A program made the position numbers and the translations under genes. From positions 23,543-87,542 of the forward strand of contig UQXF01000001.1 of the NCBI GenBank assembly GCA_900544905.1: 64,000 nt of DNA. The letters are read 5' to 3'. Origin of the DNA: an uncultured Clostridium sp. Its GTDB lineage: Bacteria > Bacillota > Clostridia > Lachnospirales > Lachnospiraceae. Shown piece after piece: positions 1 to 10,094 of this stretch. Each line of letters opens with the position of its first letter. The first letter of the stretch is position 1. The notes below the pieces were generated by a model that was not told the origin of the DNA, ran no database searches, and saw only the letters and a program-made list of their open reading frames with translations.

Positions 1-3000
1 TATCTGCGTTGGCAGGGCTTACACTCACCTTTAAGGTAATTTTCTTACCCGGTGCAACCTTCTTTGTGGAACCGGTGATTTTAAGACTCTCCACCGCTAT
101 ATATTCCGGCTCCGGTTCCTTAACTGTTACATTGCAGACTGCATATCTGGCACTGCCATCCTTTGCCGCCGCCTTAATCACTGCGGTTCCGGCTGCAACT
201 GCTGTAACCCTGCCGTTGGAATCCACCGTGGCAACCTTTGTATTACTGCTGCTCCACTGTACACTCCGGTCAAGGGCATTATCCGGCTTTACACTTATGC
301 CCAATACAAAGCTTTCATTTACTTCAATGGTTTTCCCTGTAGCATCCAAGGTAATCTGGGAAACCAGTATTTTCCGGGCATTTACAACAAATTCCATATC
401 ACCGGTAACGGTAACACTGGCACCCTGGTTATACAGCCTGCCGTCTACCTTGTTTTTCCACTGCAAGGTATACCCCTGTCGTGAAGCAATTGCCGGCAGG
501 ATTATGGTGCTTCCCTGTGCAAGGTTCTCCCTGCTTTCCAGCTCACGATTGCTTTCATCCATGAACCGGACTGTATAGGAAGCTGCTGCTTTCTCCTCTA
601 CCTTAACCACACATTGCTTCTGGATTCCGTTTATTGTCGCGGTTATAGTAGCCGTACCGCCGGATACTCCTGATACCTTACCGTTGCTGTCCACTGTTGC
701 GACACTGGTATTATCACTTGTCCAGTTAATCGTATAGGCATCCGGATTCGTTGGTGTAGTGGTAATAACAAGGATTTCTGAGCTTCCGGCTGAAATGGTG
801 GTAACTGTCTTATTCAGACTGAAGCTTACCAGAGGATTTGTTACCGTTACAGTACACTGCTTTGTAAATCCTCCTGCTGTGATTGTAATTACAGCTGTTC
901 CGCTCTTTTTTGCTGTAACCCTGCCGGTCTTATCCACCTCAGCAACACTTGTATTCGTAGAGCTGTAGGTTTTCTCGCCAAGGGATGCTCCCTCCGGCAC
1001 AGGTGTCACCTGAATTACTCCTGTTTCCCCTGCCTTCAGGTTCATACCGGCAGGCTCCACTGTAATGTCCGTTAATTTCTCCGTAGCCGCATTTACCGTT
1101 ACAGTACAGGTTCGCTCAAAGGTTCCCGCCGCACTGGTAAGCCGGGCTGTTATGACAGCTGAGCCCTCCTTTAACGCCGTCAGCATACCGCCGGAAACGG
1201 TAACCACATCCTCCCGGTTACTAATCCAGCTGATGCTGTAGTCCTTATCTGCATTTTCCGGAGTTGTGGATGCAACCGACAGTGTATAAGTATTCCCCTC
1301 AATAAGCGTGACTTGCGATGCACTCAGTTCAAATGACGTACACGGATTGGTTACTGAAACCATACAGGTTCTGCTGATACCATTAATGGTTGCTGTAATC
1401 CCGGCTGTTCCTGTCCCCATTGCCCGGACTTCGCCATTTATAACCTCCGCAACATCCGTGTTACTGCTGCTCCAGTCCACCGTATAGGCATCCGGTTTTG
1501 ACGGTACTACGGAGGTGATATTCAGCTGTCCAATCTCTCCTCCCTTTAATGCCATAGTTGTTTTATCCAGTGCGAAATCTGTCAGCGGATTTTTCACCAC
1601 TATGGTACAGCTTTTTGAAATGCCATTAATGACAGCCGTTATGTGCGCTGTTCCGGTCATGCCTGCTGTCACAACGCAGCCATCAGCGATTTCCTTAACA
1701 GCCGCAACACTCTCATTATCACTGCTCCATGCCACACTGTAATTATCATGGTTCGCCGGGACAATTGACGTAACATTCAGAGTTACCATTTCCCCTCCCG
1801 AAAGGCTGACATTTGTCTTAGTCAAGCTAAAGCTTGAAACCGGATTCGTCACCGAAACCGTACAGGTCTTTGTTACCGAATCCAGCTTAGCTGTAATGAC
1901 AGCCGTCCCCGTCGCTTTTGCCGTGATTGTTCCATCTGTTCCTACCGTTGCAACCTTTGTATCACTGCTGCTGTAGGTTACTGTTGAGAAAACCGCATCC
2001 GATGGAGTAACGCCTTCTACCTTCAATATAAAGGTTTCCCCACCATTTAACTCTATTTGCGTTGCATTCAGTTCAAAATTGGTTACCACCGGTGCCAGCC
2101 GTGTAATGGAAACGGTAACGGTGGTCTGTTTGTAATTTGCCTTGTCTGAGCCTGTATATTCCGCCACGGCTGTCACCGTGCCGCCGGATACCAGTACCTT
2201 TGTTTTATCTGCACTCTGCCAGCTCCAGTTTGGATATGCAGTAAGGGACACCTCCCCAACTGTTTTCACATTGCTTGAAACCTCCATGGCAGATACCGGC
2301 ACACTGGATGGTGCAGCTGCCTGCAAAATGGTAAAGGTTGTTGTTGTGCTTCCATAATATGTACTGCCTGCAGCGTTAATGGTTACGGTTGCCGTACCAG
2401 CATTGGTATTATTGGAATAGGAAACTGTATAGTCTGTGCCAAGCTTTAAGGTGTTTGTTCCATCCTTTATTGTAACCGTCGGCTTAATCGCGCTTCCCGT
2501 ATAGGTATGGCTCGGTATCGCCGATATATCCAACGTACTGATTGCCTTTGCTGAGGTACCGGCAAAGGTCAGGTTAACCGTCTTTGCCGAACTGCCGTTA
2601 TAGTAGAGCCGGAAATAATATGTTTTGCCTGCCTCCAGCTCCCCGGAAAAGCTCAATCCTGAAGCCTGTACATCACCGGCATAATCTGTCCCATAGTAAT
2701 TTATGTAGACAGAGGTGGAGTTGGTAGTCATCTGATACGTACCGGAAACCGCTGGTGTAAAGCTATACCATTTATTTTCCTTTGAAGCAAATGTAACGGA
2801 TTCGGAATAACCATTCTTCAACACAGTAAACTCCGATTCTTCTTTAATCTCTACCCATTTTGCATACAGGTTATATACTCTGGTTACCGGTGTTGAAAAA
2901 TCAAAGGAAGCTCCCGTACAGGTAGAGCTGGTATACCAGCCTTTAAAAACATATCCTTCTCTTTCCGGTGCTTCCGGTTCCTCTATGCACCCGCCTTCCA

Positions 3001-3649
3001 CAACTCTCTGGGCTGAAACCGCAGTCCCACCCTGGCTGTAAAAGGTAATATCATATACGGTTTTCGAGATTTTTTCCACAGCAACTCCATTCATAATACT
3101 GGTATATTCTTTGCTGGTAGCATAATCATACCAGACATATCCCAGTTCCAGTTCAGGAAGTGGAAACGCTGCAGTTGTGGAATCATTTTCCACCGTCTGA
3201 AGATTGCTGCACCCATCCAATATTCCCTGCCCGAAGGATGTAATGGTAGATGGAAAAGATATATATTTCACACTGCTGTTTGCAAAGGCCCCATCCGCCA
3301 CCTCTGTTATGGTATAGGTGGTTCCATTATAGGAAATGGTTCCTTCCCAGGAACCGTCATCTCCCAATGGAAATTGCGTTGCCATATCGGAGGTATAACC
3401 AACAACCCGAAGTGTATTAGCAGATGCATCAATAACCTCAAATACCACACCATTTATGGTAAGACGCTCTCCTGCCGCTGCCGTCTGACACTCCGCTATT
3501 TCCTCTTCTGTCCCCACTACAGGCTCATATGCAAATGCCTCCAGCGGATATACGCCAATCATCAGCACCGTAAGGACAATGCTTAAAAATCTCTGTATCC
3601 GCCTTTTCTTCCTGTAACTCCCGTTTTTCTGCCTCATTAAACCACCCAT
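1..3649 (-). CDS. Large secreted Ig-like (Big_2) repeat surface protein, C-terminus outside window
   Basis: The reading frame is open from an ATG at 3649 (preceded by a GGAGGAG ribosome site) to the window edge, at least 1216 codons; the C-terminus and any anchor lie beyond position 1. Residues 1-40 form a signal peptide (basic start, then FLSIVLTVLMIGVYPLEAFA). There follow a BspA-like leucine-rich piece (about 116-155, FPSTITSFGQGILDGC), an InlB-type B repeat (about 195-260, ending GYVFKGWYTS then YNLYAKW), a beta-rich pre-peptidase-like segment (about 275-360), a YTGSAIKPTV-type segment (about 375-435) and, from about 520, seven complete and one cut Big_2-like Ig domains of about 83 residues with the recurrent WSSSN...ATV...G.VTA..GTA.ITA pattern. 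A second InlB-like stretch interrupts them near 1016-1088. Such proteins are displayed on the cell surface and often bind host or matrix ligands; the ligand here is unknown. Confidence 0.88.
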   Translation of the reverse strand, partial: MGGLMRQKNGSYRKKRRIQRFLSIVLTVLMIGVYPLEAFAYEPVVGTEEEIAECQTAAAGERLTINGVVFEVIDASANTLRVVGYTSDMATQFPLGDDGSWEGTISYNGTTYTITEVADGAFANSSVKYISFPSTITSFGQGILDGCSNLQTVENDSTTAAFPLPELELGYVWYDYATSKEYTSIMNGVAVEKISKTVYDITFYSQGGTAVSAQRVVEGGCIEEPEAPEREGYVFKGWYTSSTCTGASFDFSTPVTRVYNLYAKWVEIKEESEFTVLKNGYSESVTFASKENKWYSFTPAVSGTYQMTTNSTSVYINYYGTDYAGDVQASGLSFSGELEAGKTYYFRLYYNGSSAKTVNLTFAGTSAKAISTLDISAIPSHTYTGSAIKPTVTIKDGTNTLKLGTDYTVSYSNNTNAGTATVTINAAGSTYYGSTTTTFTILQAAAPSSVPVSAMEVSSNVKTVGEVSLTAYPNWSWQSADKTKVLVSGGTVTAVAEYTGSDKANYKQTTVTVSITRLAPVVTNFELNATQIELNGGETFILKVEGVTPSDAVFSTVTYSSSDTKVATVGTDGTITAKATGTAVITAKLDSVTKTCTVSVTNPVSSFSLTKTNVSLSGGEMVTLNVTSIVPANHDNYSVAWSSDNESVAAVKEIADGCVVTAGMTGTAHITAVINGISKSCTIVVKNPLTDFALDKTTMALKGGEIGQLNITSVVPSKPDAYTVDWSSSNTDVAEVINGEVRAMGTGTAGITATINGISRTCMVSVTNPCTSFELSASQVTLIEGNTYTLSVASTTPENADKDYSISWISNREDVVTVSGGMLTALKEGSAVITARLTSAAGTFERTCTVTVNAATEKLTDITVEPAGMNLKAGETGVIQVTPVPEGASLGEKTYSSTNTSVAEVDKTGRVTAKKSGTAVITITAGGFTKQCTVTVTNPLVSFSLNKTVTTISAGSSEILVITTTPTNPDAYTINWTSDNTSVATVDSNGKVSGVSGGTATITATINGIQKQCVVKVEEKAAASYTVRFMDESNRELESRENLAQGSTIILPAIASRQGYTLQWKNKVDGRLYNQGASVTVTGDMEFVVNARKILVSQITLDATGKTIEVNESFVLGISVKPDNALDRSVQWSSSNTKVATVDSNGRVTAVAAGTAVIKAAAKDGSARYAVCNVTVKEPEPEYIAVESLKITGSTKKVAPGKKITLKVSVSPANAD

Positions 3650-3724
3650 GAAACTCCTCCTTATATTATAATTATATTCTTCCCATACCCCGGTACAGGC
3701 AATCATGTACAAAATTTAACAATT

Positions 3725-4168
3725 TTATGTCCGCCGGATAAATGTCATGTTGCACTTTGGACAACGGATATTGACCTTATTTTTCCCCTTTGGCACACGG
3801 ACAATCTGTTTGCAGGTGCTGCATACAAAATATGCATATTCCTCATCCTTTATGGTTTTCACTTTCATACGCACACATAGCTTTATATACCGGACAACCT
3901 CTACCACTCTCCCCATATACCGCATATAGAAATCATTTTCCTTCCGCCGCTTATCCAGCTTTTTTGAAAAGACCCGGACATAGCAGAGTATTACAAAAAA
4001 TGCTCCCAATAGGGTAAACACCCATTTTTTGGAAAACAGGGAAATCAGAATAAAAATAAACCCTATCAGTATTATAAAATTGTTCAGTTCGTCCAGTCCA
4101 CAGCGCCGGGACATAACGTCCCTCATATCCTCACGGAACATTGTAACATATTTTTTCAGCAGCCTCAT
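3725..4168 (-). CDS. Small membrane protein with C-terminal zinc ribbon
   Basis: This 147-residue protein has a basic, amphipathic N-terminus (1-29), two closely spaced membrane segments (about 31-45 and 49-65), a charged linker and a C-terminal four-cysteine zinc ribbon (C116, C119, C136, C139; CSTC and CPKC pairs). It follows hemW by 24 nt on the same strand and is probably the last gene of the gpr-spoIIP-lepA-hemW run. Similar short zinc-ribbon membrane proteins are common and uncharacterised in Lachnospiraceae-type genomes. No enzymatic motif is visible, so only topology and metal binding can be proposed; the ribbon would face the cytoplasm if both segments span the membrane. Confidence 0.75.
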   Translation of the reverse strand: MRLLKKYVTMFREDMRDVMSRRCGLDELNNFIILIGFIFILISLFSKKWVFTLLGAFFVILCYVRVFSKKLDKRRKENDFYMRYMGRVVEVVRYIKLCVRMKVKTIKDEEYAYFVCSTCKQIVRVPKGKNKVNIRCPKCNMTFIRRT

Positions 4169-4192
4169 CCTACACTTCCATCCTTCCCTAAG

Positions 4193-5491
4193 CTATAACA
4201 TAAACTCTGCCATTATTACATTGCTGACATCAATTCCGGCGTCACTGAGATACAGCCTGCCATTTTCTTCCAGCAGCAGTTCTTTTTCTTTATATTTCGT
4301 AATGACTTTACCATACACACTTTCTATGGCAGTGCCAAACCGTTTTTGAAATTCTGCCTTTGAGATTCCCCTTGTCATGCGAAGCCCTAGAAACATGAAC
4401 TCCTCCATCTCATCCCTGCGGGTTGAAAAGTGCAAATCCTTGTAATAATCACGGATAAACTCCAGCAGGGCACTGTCCTCATACTGTCTGTATTTGTCCA
4501 TAGGGCTTTCTTCCCCACTGTCTTCAAAGGCATGAAACAGATTGGTATAATCATCCTCCATCATGCCGTTACTCTGTAAAAAACGCCCTGTGTACTCCTC
4601 CATGTTTTCCACTCCATGGAATCTCAGGGTTTCACAGCGGTCTTCCCCAAGCCATACCTTCAGATAAGAGGATGCCCCCAGACCAACTCCTAAATATTCT
4701 CCTCCGGTCCAGTACACAATATTATGCTGACAGGCAAACCCCTGCTTTGCATAATTGGATATCTCATACCTGTCATATCCACTGTTCTTCAAAAGCAGCT
4801 TTGTCCGGGCATACAGCTGCCGGTCTTCCTCCTCAGAGGGCAGAAGCTCTAACAGCTCCTCATTTTCACTAAGGGGCGTACCCTCCTCCACGGTCAGACT
4901 GTAGGCTGAAATGTGCTCCGGCTGCAGCTTTACTACCTTTGCCAGCGTACGGATATAGGATTCCCGGCTCTCCCCCGGCAGACCGGACATCAAATCCACA
5001 TTGATATTGTTAAAGCCTGCCTGTCTTGCACTGTTGTACGCCGCAATAAACTGGTCATAATTATGTACTCTGCCGAGAACCCTTAGCATATCGTCGTTGG
5101 CGCTCTGCAGACCGATGCTCAGACGGTTAATTCCCATTTTCTGGTATACTGCCAGTTTTTCCCTTGTTAAGCTGTCCGGATTCCCCTCTATGGTAATCTC
5201 CGCATCCTGCTTCACACAAAACACTCTGCGGATGCTTTCCATTACCTGTTCCAATAAAGCCGCATCCATGTAAGAAGGGGTTCCGCCTCCAAAAAAAATA
5301 GTTTTTACCCTGTACTCTTCTGCAATGGGTTCATATGCTTCAATCTCCCTGCAGAGTGCCTCCGCATACTGCTTTTGGACACTGTATCCACATCCGCCAA
5401 AGGACAGGAAATCACAGTAATTGCATTTTGCCTGACAGAACGGAATGTGCACATACAGACTCAATTCCCTTATCTCTGGTTTTTTCTCCAT
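4193..5491 (-). CDS. hemW: Radical SAM heme chaperone HemW
   Basis: HemW is a radical-SAM family protein (formerly called oxygen-independent coproporphyrinogen oxidase-like) that carries heme to membrane respiratory proteins. The signature cysteines C19, C23 and C26 (CQAKCNYC, last followed by DF) sit at the usual position, followed by FFGGGTPSY and the C-terminal HemN-type domain. I place the start at 5491 because an AGGGGG ribosome site lies six bases upstream of that ATG; the longer frame from 5521 would overlap lepA by 11 nt and has no clear ribosome site. The family lacks the extra cysteine motif of true HemN, consistent with a chaperone rather than an oxidase. Length is 432 residues, slightly above the usual 375-400. 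Confidence 0.93.
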   Translation of the reverse strand: MEKKPEIRELSLYVHIPFCQAKCNYCDFLSFGGCGYSVQKQYAEALCREIEAYEPIAEEYRVKTIFFGGGTPSYMDAALLEQVMESIRRVFCVKQDAEITIEGNPDSLTREKLAVYQKMGINRLSIGLQSANDDMLRVLGRVHNYDQFIAAYNSARQAGFNNINVDLMSGLPGESRESYIRTLAKVVKLQPEHISAYSLTVEEGTPLSENEELLELLPSEEEDRQLYARTKLLLKNSGYDRYEISNYAKQGFACQHNIVYWTGGEYLGVGLGASSYLKVWLGEDRCETLRFHGVENMEEYTGRFLQSNGMMEDDYTNLFHAFEDSGEESPMDKYRQYEDSALLEFIRDYYKDLHFSTRRDEMEEFMFLGLRMTRGISKAEFQKRFGTAIESVYGKVITKYKEKELLLEENGRLYLSDAGIDVSNVIMAEFML

Positions 5492-5510
5492 TGCTTTCCC
5501 CCTGGCACTT

Positions 5511-7325
5511 TTATTCATCATCCAGCTTCAGCACACTCATAAATGCCTTCTGCGGAATCTCTACATTTCCAATCTGGCGCATCCGCTTCTTTCCCTCTTT
5601 CTGTTTCTCTAACAGCTTTTTCTTACGGGTAATATCGCCGCCATAGCACTTGGCAAGCACATCCTTGCGAAGCGCCTTCACCGTCTCTCTGGCGATAATC
5701 TTGCTTCCAATGGCTGCCTGTATCGGTATCTCAAACAGATGTCTCGGTATCTCACCCTTTAGCTTCTCACACATCTTACGGCCTCTCTCATAGGCGGTAT
5801 CAGCATGTACAATAAAGGAAAGGGCATCCACCTCCTCCTTGTTAATCAGAATATCCAGCTTCACAAGGTCAGAGCGGACATAACCATTCAGCTCATAGTC
5901 AAAAGACGCATATCCTCTGGAACGGGACTTTAACGCGTCAAAGAAATCATAAATAATCTCATTAAGAGGAAGGTCATATTTTAAAAGTGCCCTGGACTCC
6001 TCCATATATTCCATGCTCTTATACACACCGCGCCGCTCCTGGCACAGCTGCATAATCGCACCCACATAGTCCTTTGTCACCATGATTTCCGCAGCCACAA
6101 AGGGCTCTTCCATATAATCAATCTGGGACGGGTCCGGAAGATTCGATGGATTGGTAAGCTCAATCATCTCGCCATCCGTCTTATACACCCGGTACACAAC
6201 TCCCGGAGCTGTTGTCACCAAATCCAGATTATATTCTCTCTCTAACCGCTCCTGAATAATTTCCAGATGCAGCAGTCCTAAAAATCCGCACCGGAAGCCA
6301 AAGCCCAGGGCAATGGAAGTCTCTGCCTCGTAGCTTAACGCCGCATCGTTTAACTGCAGCTTTTCCAATGCATCTCTGAGCTCCGGATACTTTGCTCCAT
6401 CTGCAGGATAAAGTCCGCAATACACCATAGGATTTGCCTTCTTATATCCCGGAAGGGCTTCCTCACAGGGATTGTCTGCATCCGTCACCGTATCACCCAC
6501 CCGGGTCTCCTTCACGTCCTTAAGGCTTGCCGTAATATATCCCACCATTCCGGCGGAAAGCTCGTCCTGTGGAATGAACTGCCCGGCTCCAAAAATACCC
6601 ACTTCCACAACCTCAACTGTTGCCCCGGTTGCCATCATTTTAATGCTGCTTCCCTTTCTCACGGAGCCATCAAACAGACGGCAGAAAATAATAACACCCT
6701 TGTAAGCGTCATATTTGCTGTCAAATATAAGCGCCTTAAGCGGTCCATCCACGTCCCCGGATGGTGCCGGTATCTTCGTTATAATCTGTTCTAACACCTC
6801 ATCTATATTCAGTCCCGTCTTGGCAGATATCCGCGGTGCATCCTGCGCCTCAATTCCAATGACATCCTCTATTTCATTTACAACCCGGTCAGGCTCTGCG
6901 CTTGGCAAATCAATCTTGTTGATAACCGGCATGACATCCAAATCATTATCAATGGCAAGGTAAACATTTGCCAGCGTCTGGGCTTCGATTCCCTGTGCCG
7001 CATCAACCACTAAAATGGCGCCCTCGCATGCCGCAAGACTTCGGGATACCTCGTAATTAAAATCTACATGTCCGGGAGTATCAATTAAATTGAAAATATA
7101 TTCCTCTCCGTCCTGTGCTTTGTAAACAATCCGCACCGCCTGTGCCTTGATTGTGATTCCACGCTCCCGCTCCAAATCCATATTGTCAAGAACCTGCGCC
7201 TGCATCTCTCTGCTGGTCAGCAGTCCTGTTTTTTCAATAATCCGGTCTGCCAAAGTTGATTTTCCATGGTCGATATGTGCAATAATGCAAAAATTACGAA
7301 TGTGACTCTGGTCTAAATGTGCCAT
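5511..7325 (-). CDS. lepA: Elongation factor 4 (LepA), ribosome back-translocase GTPase
   Basis: LepA is a translational GTPase that binds stalled or over-translocated ribosomes. The 604-residue product shows the G1 loop AHIDHGKST (16-24), the switch region with [15 protein letters not shown] (G3), [10 protein letters not shown] (G4), and the LepA-specific C-terminal domain with [18 protein letters not shown] near the end. The start at 7325 is chosen over 7346 because an AGGAGAG site lies five to six bases upstream and the family begins MxxxxQxxIRNF. It precedes hemW with the stop codon region nearly touching; lepA-hemW adjacency is classical in Bacillota. Confidence 0.97.
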   Translation of the reverse strand: MAHLDQSHIRNFCIIAHIDHGKSTLADRIIEKTGLLTSREMQAQVLDNMDLERERGITIKAQAVRIVYKAQDGEEYIFNLIDTPGHVDFNYEVSRSLAACEGAILVVDAAQGIEAQTLANVYLAIDNDLDVMPVINKIDLPSAEPDRVVNEIEDVIGIEAQDAPRISAKTGLNIDEVLEQIITKIPAPSGDVDGPLKALIFDSKYDAYKGVIIFCRLFDGSVRKGSSIKMMATGATVEVVEVGIFGAGQFIPQDELSAGMVGYITASLKDVKETRVGDTVTDADNPCEEALPGYKKANPMVYCGLYPADGAKYPELRDALEKLQLNDAALSYEAETSIALGFGFRCGFLGLLHLEIIQERLEREYNLDLVTTAPGVVYRVYKTDGEMIELTNPSNLPDPSQIDYMEEPFVAAEIMVTKDYVGAIMQLCQERRGVYKSMEYMEESRALLKYDLPLNEIIYDFFDALKSRSRGYASFDYELNGYVRSDLVKLDILINKEEVDALSFIVHADTAYERGRKMCEKLKGEIPRHLFEIPIQAAIGSKIIARETVKALRKDVLAKCYGGDITRKKKLLEKQKEGKKRMRQIGNVEIPQKAFMSVLKLDDE

Positions 7326-7414
7326 TTCTTCTCTCCTGTTCCACAATCCGGCTGCCGGGAAGAAATAAATTGCCCTATTCAGCCAGACTACATAATTGGT
7401 ATAATTATAGCATA

Positions 7415-8542
7415 TTATTCTTTTTTACTCAACACTTTATAAAGGATTGCCGCCAGTGGTTCCATGGCGTTTTTCTCCTCCTCCAGCGTATTATTTTGTG
7501 CCCCCACCTCAATCAGGGCTGTTCTCGGCAGCAGATGAAGATTATACCGGAGGCTTCGCACATAAATCTTTCTCACATAATCCCCATAATGCTCTTTTCC
7601 GGTCAGGTACATCTGAAAGGAAAATGCCAGGTTGGTAAGCTTATTGGGATTTTTCAGATACTCAATCTCTCCATTCATATTGGAGCGGCTGACGCCATTT
7701 AAAAACATGATTTTTGCTGTCTGCTTGCCATTTACCTCCGTCACAAGATGGGTCTCCTCATCGACACCGTCCCTGTGCAAATCAATCACCACCTCAATTG
7801 ACGGATTTTCCTTTAATATTTTTGACACGCTGTTATATGCATTCTCATATGCCTTGCTTCTGTCTAAAACCCCGTCAATTACATCATAGGCAGTCTCATC
7901 ATGATAGACCGGGATTCCGTACTGCTCCTCCAGAATCCGGGTGAGATAACTCCCCACCCCAATAATGGTATCCTCCTTTTTTCCCTCCCTGCTGTCAGCA
8001 AAGCTCTCCGAACCGTGGGTGTGGTAAATAAGTATTTTATATTCCTTTTTGTCCCCTGTCTGCTTTAAATCCTCCACTGTCAAATCCGAATCCAGCAGAT
8101 TCCCGATATCCAGCTCTTCCTTCGTCATACTGGTATTGCTGTCCACCACAAATATCTTGCTGAGCAGGAAATCCGCTTCTTTCAGCTGTTCCCTGGTATA
8201 TGTTGTCCCGCCTGTTCCATCCGCCAGGGTAGTCACGGAATTGTCCAATCCACTGTCCTCCGTTTCCAGTGTTTCCATTATAATATCACCATTCACCGGC
8301 TCCTCGTTTTCATCCTCATAAAACCAGTCCGGAACCTGGTAATCCGCCGCATAGTCCACCTCCGGATTTCCATATTCCTGTTCATATGTAAGCAGCGGTA
8401 TCATCTGGGCAGTCATTTTCAGAAAAATGTCCTCATCCTCCTCTGGAGGAAAACACAAAAACCAGAGAATAAGGAGCGCCAATACCGCAAATCTTTTTTT
8501 ATTTGATTTTTTTATATTCCCGGAATACTGATATTTTTTCAT
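7415..8542 (-). CDS. spoIIP: Stage II sporulation protein P (peptidoglycan amidase/endopeptidase)
   Basis: SpoIIP acts with SpoIID and SpoIIM to remodel septal peptidoglycan during engulfment of the forespore. The 375-residue protein has an N-terminal membrane anchor (about 18-33, [14 protein letters not shown]) and an extracellular catalytic domain in its second half, with [10 protein letters not shown], the conserved GVGSYL segment, VVIDLHRDG and a C-terminal [19 protein letters not shown] block typical of the family (zinc-binding His/Glu residues). It lies 39 nt downstream of gpr on the same strand and both are sporulation genes, so a shared transcript is likely. Confidence 0.95.
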   Translation of the reverse strand: MKKYQYSGNIKKSNKKRFAVLALLILWFLCFPPEEDEDIFLKMTAQMIPLLTYEQEYGNPEVDYAADYQVPDWFYEDENEEPVNGDIIMETLETEDSGLDNSVTTLADGTGGTTYTREQLKEADFLLSKIFVVDSNTSMTKEELDIGNLLDSDLTVEDLKQTGDKKEYKILIYHTHGSESFADSREGKKEDTIIGVGSYLTRILEEQYGIPVYHDETAYDVIDGVLDRSKAYENAYNSVSKILKENPSIEVVIDLHRDGVDEETHLVTEVNGKQTAKIMFLNGVSRSNMNGEIEYLKNPNKLTNLAFSFQMYLTGKEHYGDYVRKIYVRSLRYNLHLLPRTALIEVGAQNNTLEEEKNAMEPLAAILYKVLSKKE

Positions 8543-8581
8543 AATACCATTTTATTCCGGATTTTATATTGTATGCCAGAA

Positions 8582-9487
8582 TTATGCCAGCGCCGCCTGG
8601 TTAATGGCTTCCGAAATGGTATAGCTTATCCGTTTTACCGCCTCGTCAATATCCTTCGGTGTAACAAACATGTCCTCCAGATATGGGGTCACCATTTCGC
8701 AGGCCAGCTGGTAGCGCTCTTCCTCGTTGAATTTTTTCAGCACATTTTTTGTCGCCTGTTTTCCAATAGCTGACACCATAACATTCATGGCGTCATTTAC
8801 AATTGTGGGAACCGCAATTACCGTAGGAACGCCAATGGCAAGAACCGGAATCCCCACACTTTCCTTATTGATTGCATTTCTATGGTTTCCCACCCCGGAG
8901 CCCGGTGTAATTCCCGTGTCTGCCAGCTGTATGGTCTTGTTAAGGCGGTCCGATTCCCTTGCCGCTAACGCATCTATAACAATTAACAGCTCCGGCTTAA
9001 TCTCTTTTACCAGCGCCTTTAAAATTGTCACGGATTCCATTCCGGTCTGCGCCATGACCCCCGGCGCAATGGCGCTGATTTCCACACTCTTTGAGATGAT
9101 TCCCTCCTGCAGCAGATGCCTGGTCACATACAGGTTGTCAATAACAAAGGGACCCAGCGCATCCGGTGTAACCTCCCTGTTGCCGAGTCCTGCCACCATA
9201 ATACGTTTTTTATTTCCGATGAACTGCCTTAAATGTCTCGCCAGCACCTCCGTCATGGGTTCGTGAAAGCCCTCGTCATGCTGCCTTAAATGCTCGCTCT
9301 CCAGTGTAATATAGGTTCCAATCGGCTTTCCCAGGCTCATGGCACCCTGGTCGTTTTCCACCACAATCCGCACTTCCTTAATGTCGGTATCCCCATTATT
9401 TTTTGTCATCACATGTACGCCCGTAATAGGCTCGTCACTCTGGATATCCTCCTTCATTTCCACCGCAAGGTCTGTTCTGCCACGCAT
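8582..9487 (-). CDS. gpr: GPR germination protease for small acid-soluble spore proteins
   Basis: GPR degrades SASPs in germinating spores and is made as a zymogen in the forespore. The 301-residue sequence begins MRGRTDLAVEM, matching the family's propeptide-processing region (RTDLA), then shows GLGNREVTPDALGP and LLIVIDALAARES, which contain the family's two conserved aspartates, and GITPGSGVGNHR. It is the first gene of a leftward run with spoIIP and is divergent from rpsT, the same gpr/rpsT neighbourhood found in Bacillus. Forespore-specific transcription is expected from the family; I did not find a convincing sigma-G promoter by eye. Confidence 0.96.
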   Translation of the reverse strand: MRGRTDLAVEMKEDIQSDEPITGVHVMTKNNGDTDIKEVRIVVENDQGAMSLGKPIGTYITLESEHLRQHDEGFHEPMTEVLARHLRQFIGNKKRIMVAGLGNREVTPDALGPFVIDNLYVTRHLLQEGIISKSVEISAIAPGVMAQTGMESVTILKALVKEIKPELLIVIDALAARESDRLNKTIQLADTGITPGSGVGNHRNAINKESVGIPVLAIGVPTVIAVPTIVNDAMNVMVSAIGKQATKNVLKKFNEEERYQLACEMVTPYLEDMFVTPKDIDEAVKRISYTISEAINQAALA

Positions 9488-9621
9488 TCTATTTCCCTCT
9501 TTTCCTTTATCATTTTATACATATTTTTTCCATTTTCCTGTGCTTTTATACGATAAATCTTTTGAGGGATTGCTATTTGCGCCCGCGGCATAATCCAGGG
9601 CAAAAAAATTTTGAAAAATTA

Positions 9622-9650
9622 TTGACAATATTTAGGTTTGCTAGTATTAT
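9622..9650 (+). promoter_or_regulatory. Sigma-A promoter of rpsT
   Basis: A perfect -35 box TTGACA (9622-9627) is separated by 17 bases from a -10 box TATTAT (9645-9650). It points at rpsT, leaving a leader of roughly 80 nt. Confidence 0.75.
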
Positions 9651-9738
9651 TGATGAGTATGTTTACATTAGATTGTCCGTGTCCGGTTTTAATGTAAAAC
9701 CATAAAATATAAAAATTATAGTAATGGAGGTGTCTGAT

Positions 9739-10002
9739 TTGGCAAATATCAAATCTGCAAAGAAGAGAATCAAGGTTATTGAGACCAAGACAATGAGAAA
9801 CAAAATGGTGAAGTCTAAGTTAAAGACTCTTCTCAAGAAGTTTGATGCTGCTGTAGCTTCTGGCGATAAGGCTTCAGCAGAAGCACAGTTAAAGGTTTGT
9901 ACATCTGAGCTTAGCAAGGCTGCTGCTAAGGGCATTTTGCACAAGAATACTGCTTCAAGAAAGATTTCACGTTTAGCTGCTGCCGTTAACAAAATGGCAT
10001 AG
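9739..10002 (+). CDS. rpsT: 30S ribosomal protein S20, TTG start
   Basis: S20 binds 16S rRNA in the body of the small subunit. The 87-residue product (ANIKSAKKRIKV ... SRLAAAVNKMA) matches the family over its whole length and is rich in Lys and Ala. The start is the TTG at 9739, because it is preceded by GGAGGTG at 9726-9732 with a normal spacer and gives the conserved (M)ANIKSAKKR start; the upstream ATG at 9724 lies inside the ribosome site and would add five non-conserved residues. A TTG start for S20 is also used in enterobacteria, where it helps autoregulation; whether that applies here is inference. It is monocistronic, with promoter at 9622 and terminator at 10014. Confidence 0.97.
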   Translation: MANIKSAKKRIKVIETKTMRNKMVKSKLKTLLKKFDAAVASGDKASAEAQLKVCTSELSKAAAKGILHKNTASRKISRLAAAVNKMA

Positions 10003-10013
10003 GCAAATAGAGC

Positions 10014-10048
10014 AAAAGGACTGGCTTAACCCACCAGTCCTTTTTTAT
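10014..10048 (+). terminator. Intrinsic terminator of rpsT
   Basis: Inverted repeat AAAGGACTGG (10015-10024) / CCAGTCCTTT (10033-10042) with an eight-base loop, followed by a T-rich tract. It begins 12 nt after the rpsT stop. Confidence 0.9.
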
Positions 10049-10059
10049 TTTTATAGCAG

Positions 10060-10088
10060 TTTACAAATACCTCAAATAATGTTATAAT
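10060..10088 (+). promoter_or_regulatory. Promoter of putative antitoxin RNA
   Basis: TTTACA (10060-10065), 17-base spacer, perfect TATAAT (10083-10088). No reading frame follows before a terminator about 90 nt downstream, so the product is expected to be a short RNA. Confidence 0.7.
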
Positions 10089-10094
10089 CTAATC

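Noticed and set aside
9..2357. Several + strand reading frames of 69-189 codons
   Set aside because: They are antisense shadows of the Ig-like repeat gene; the - strand frame is continuous with signal peptide and domains.
8727..9266. 179-codon + strand frame
   Set aside because: Antisense to gpr, which has full family motifs.
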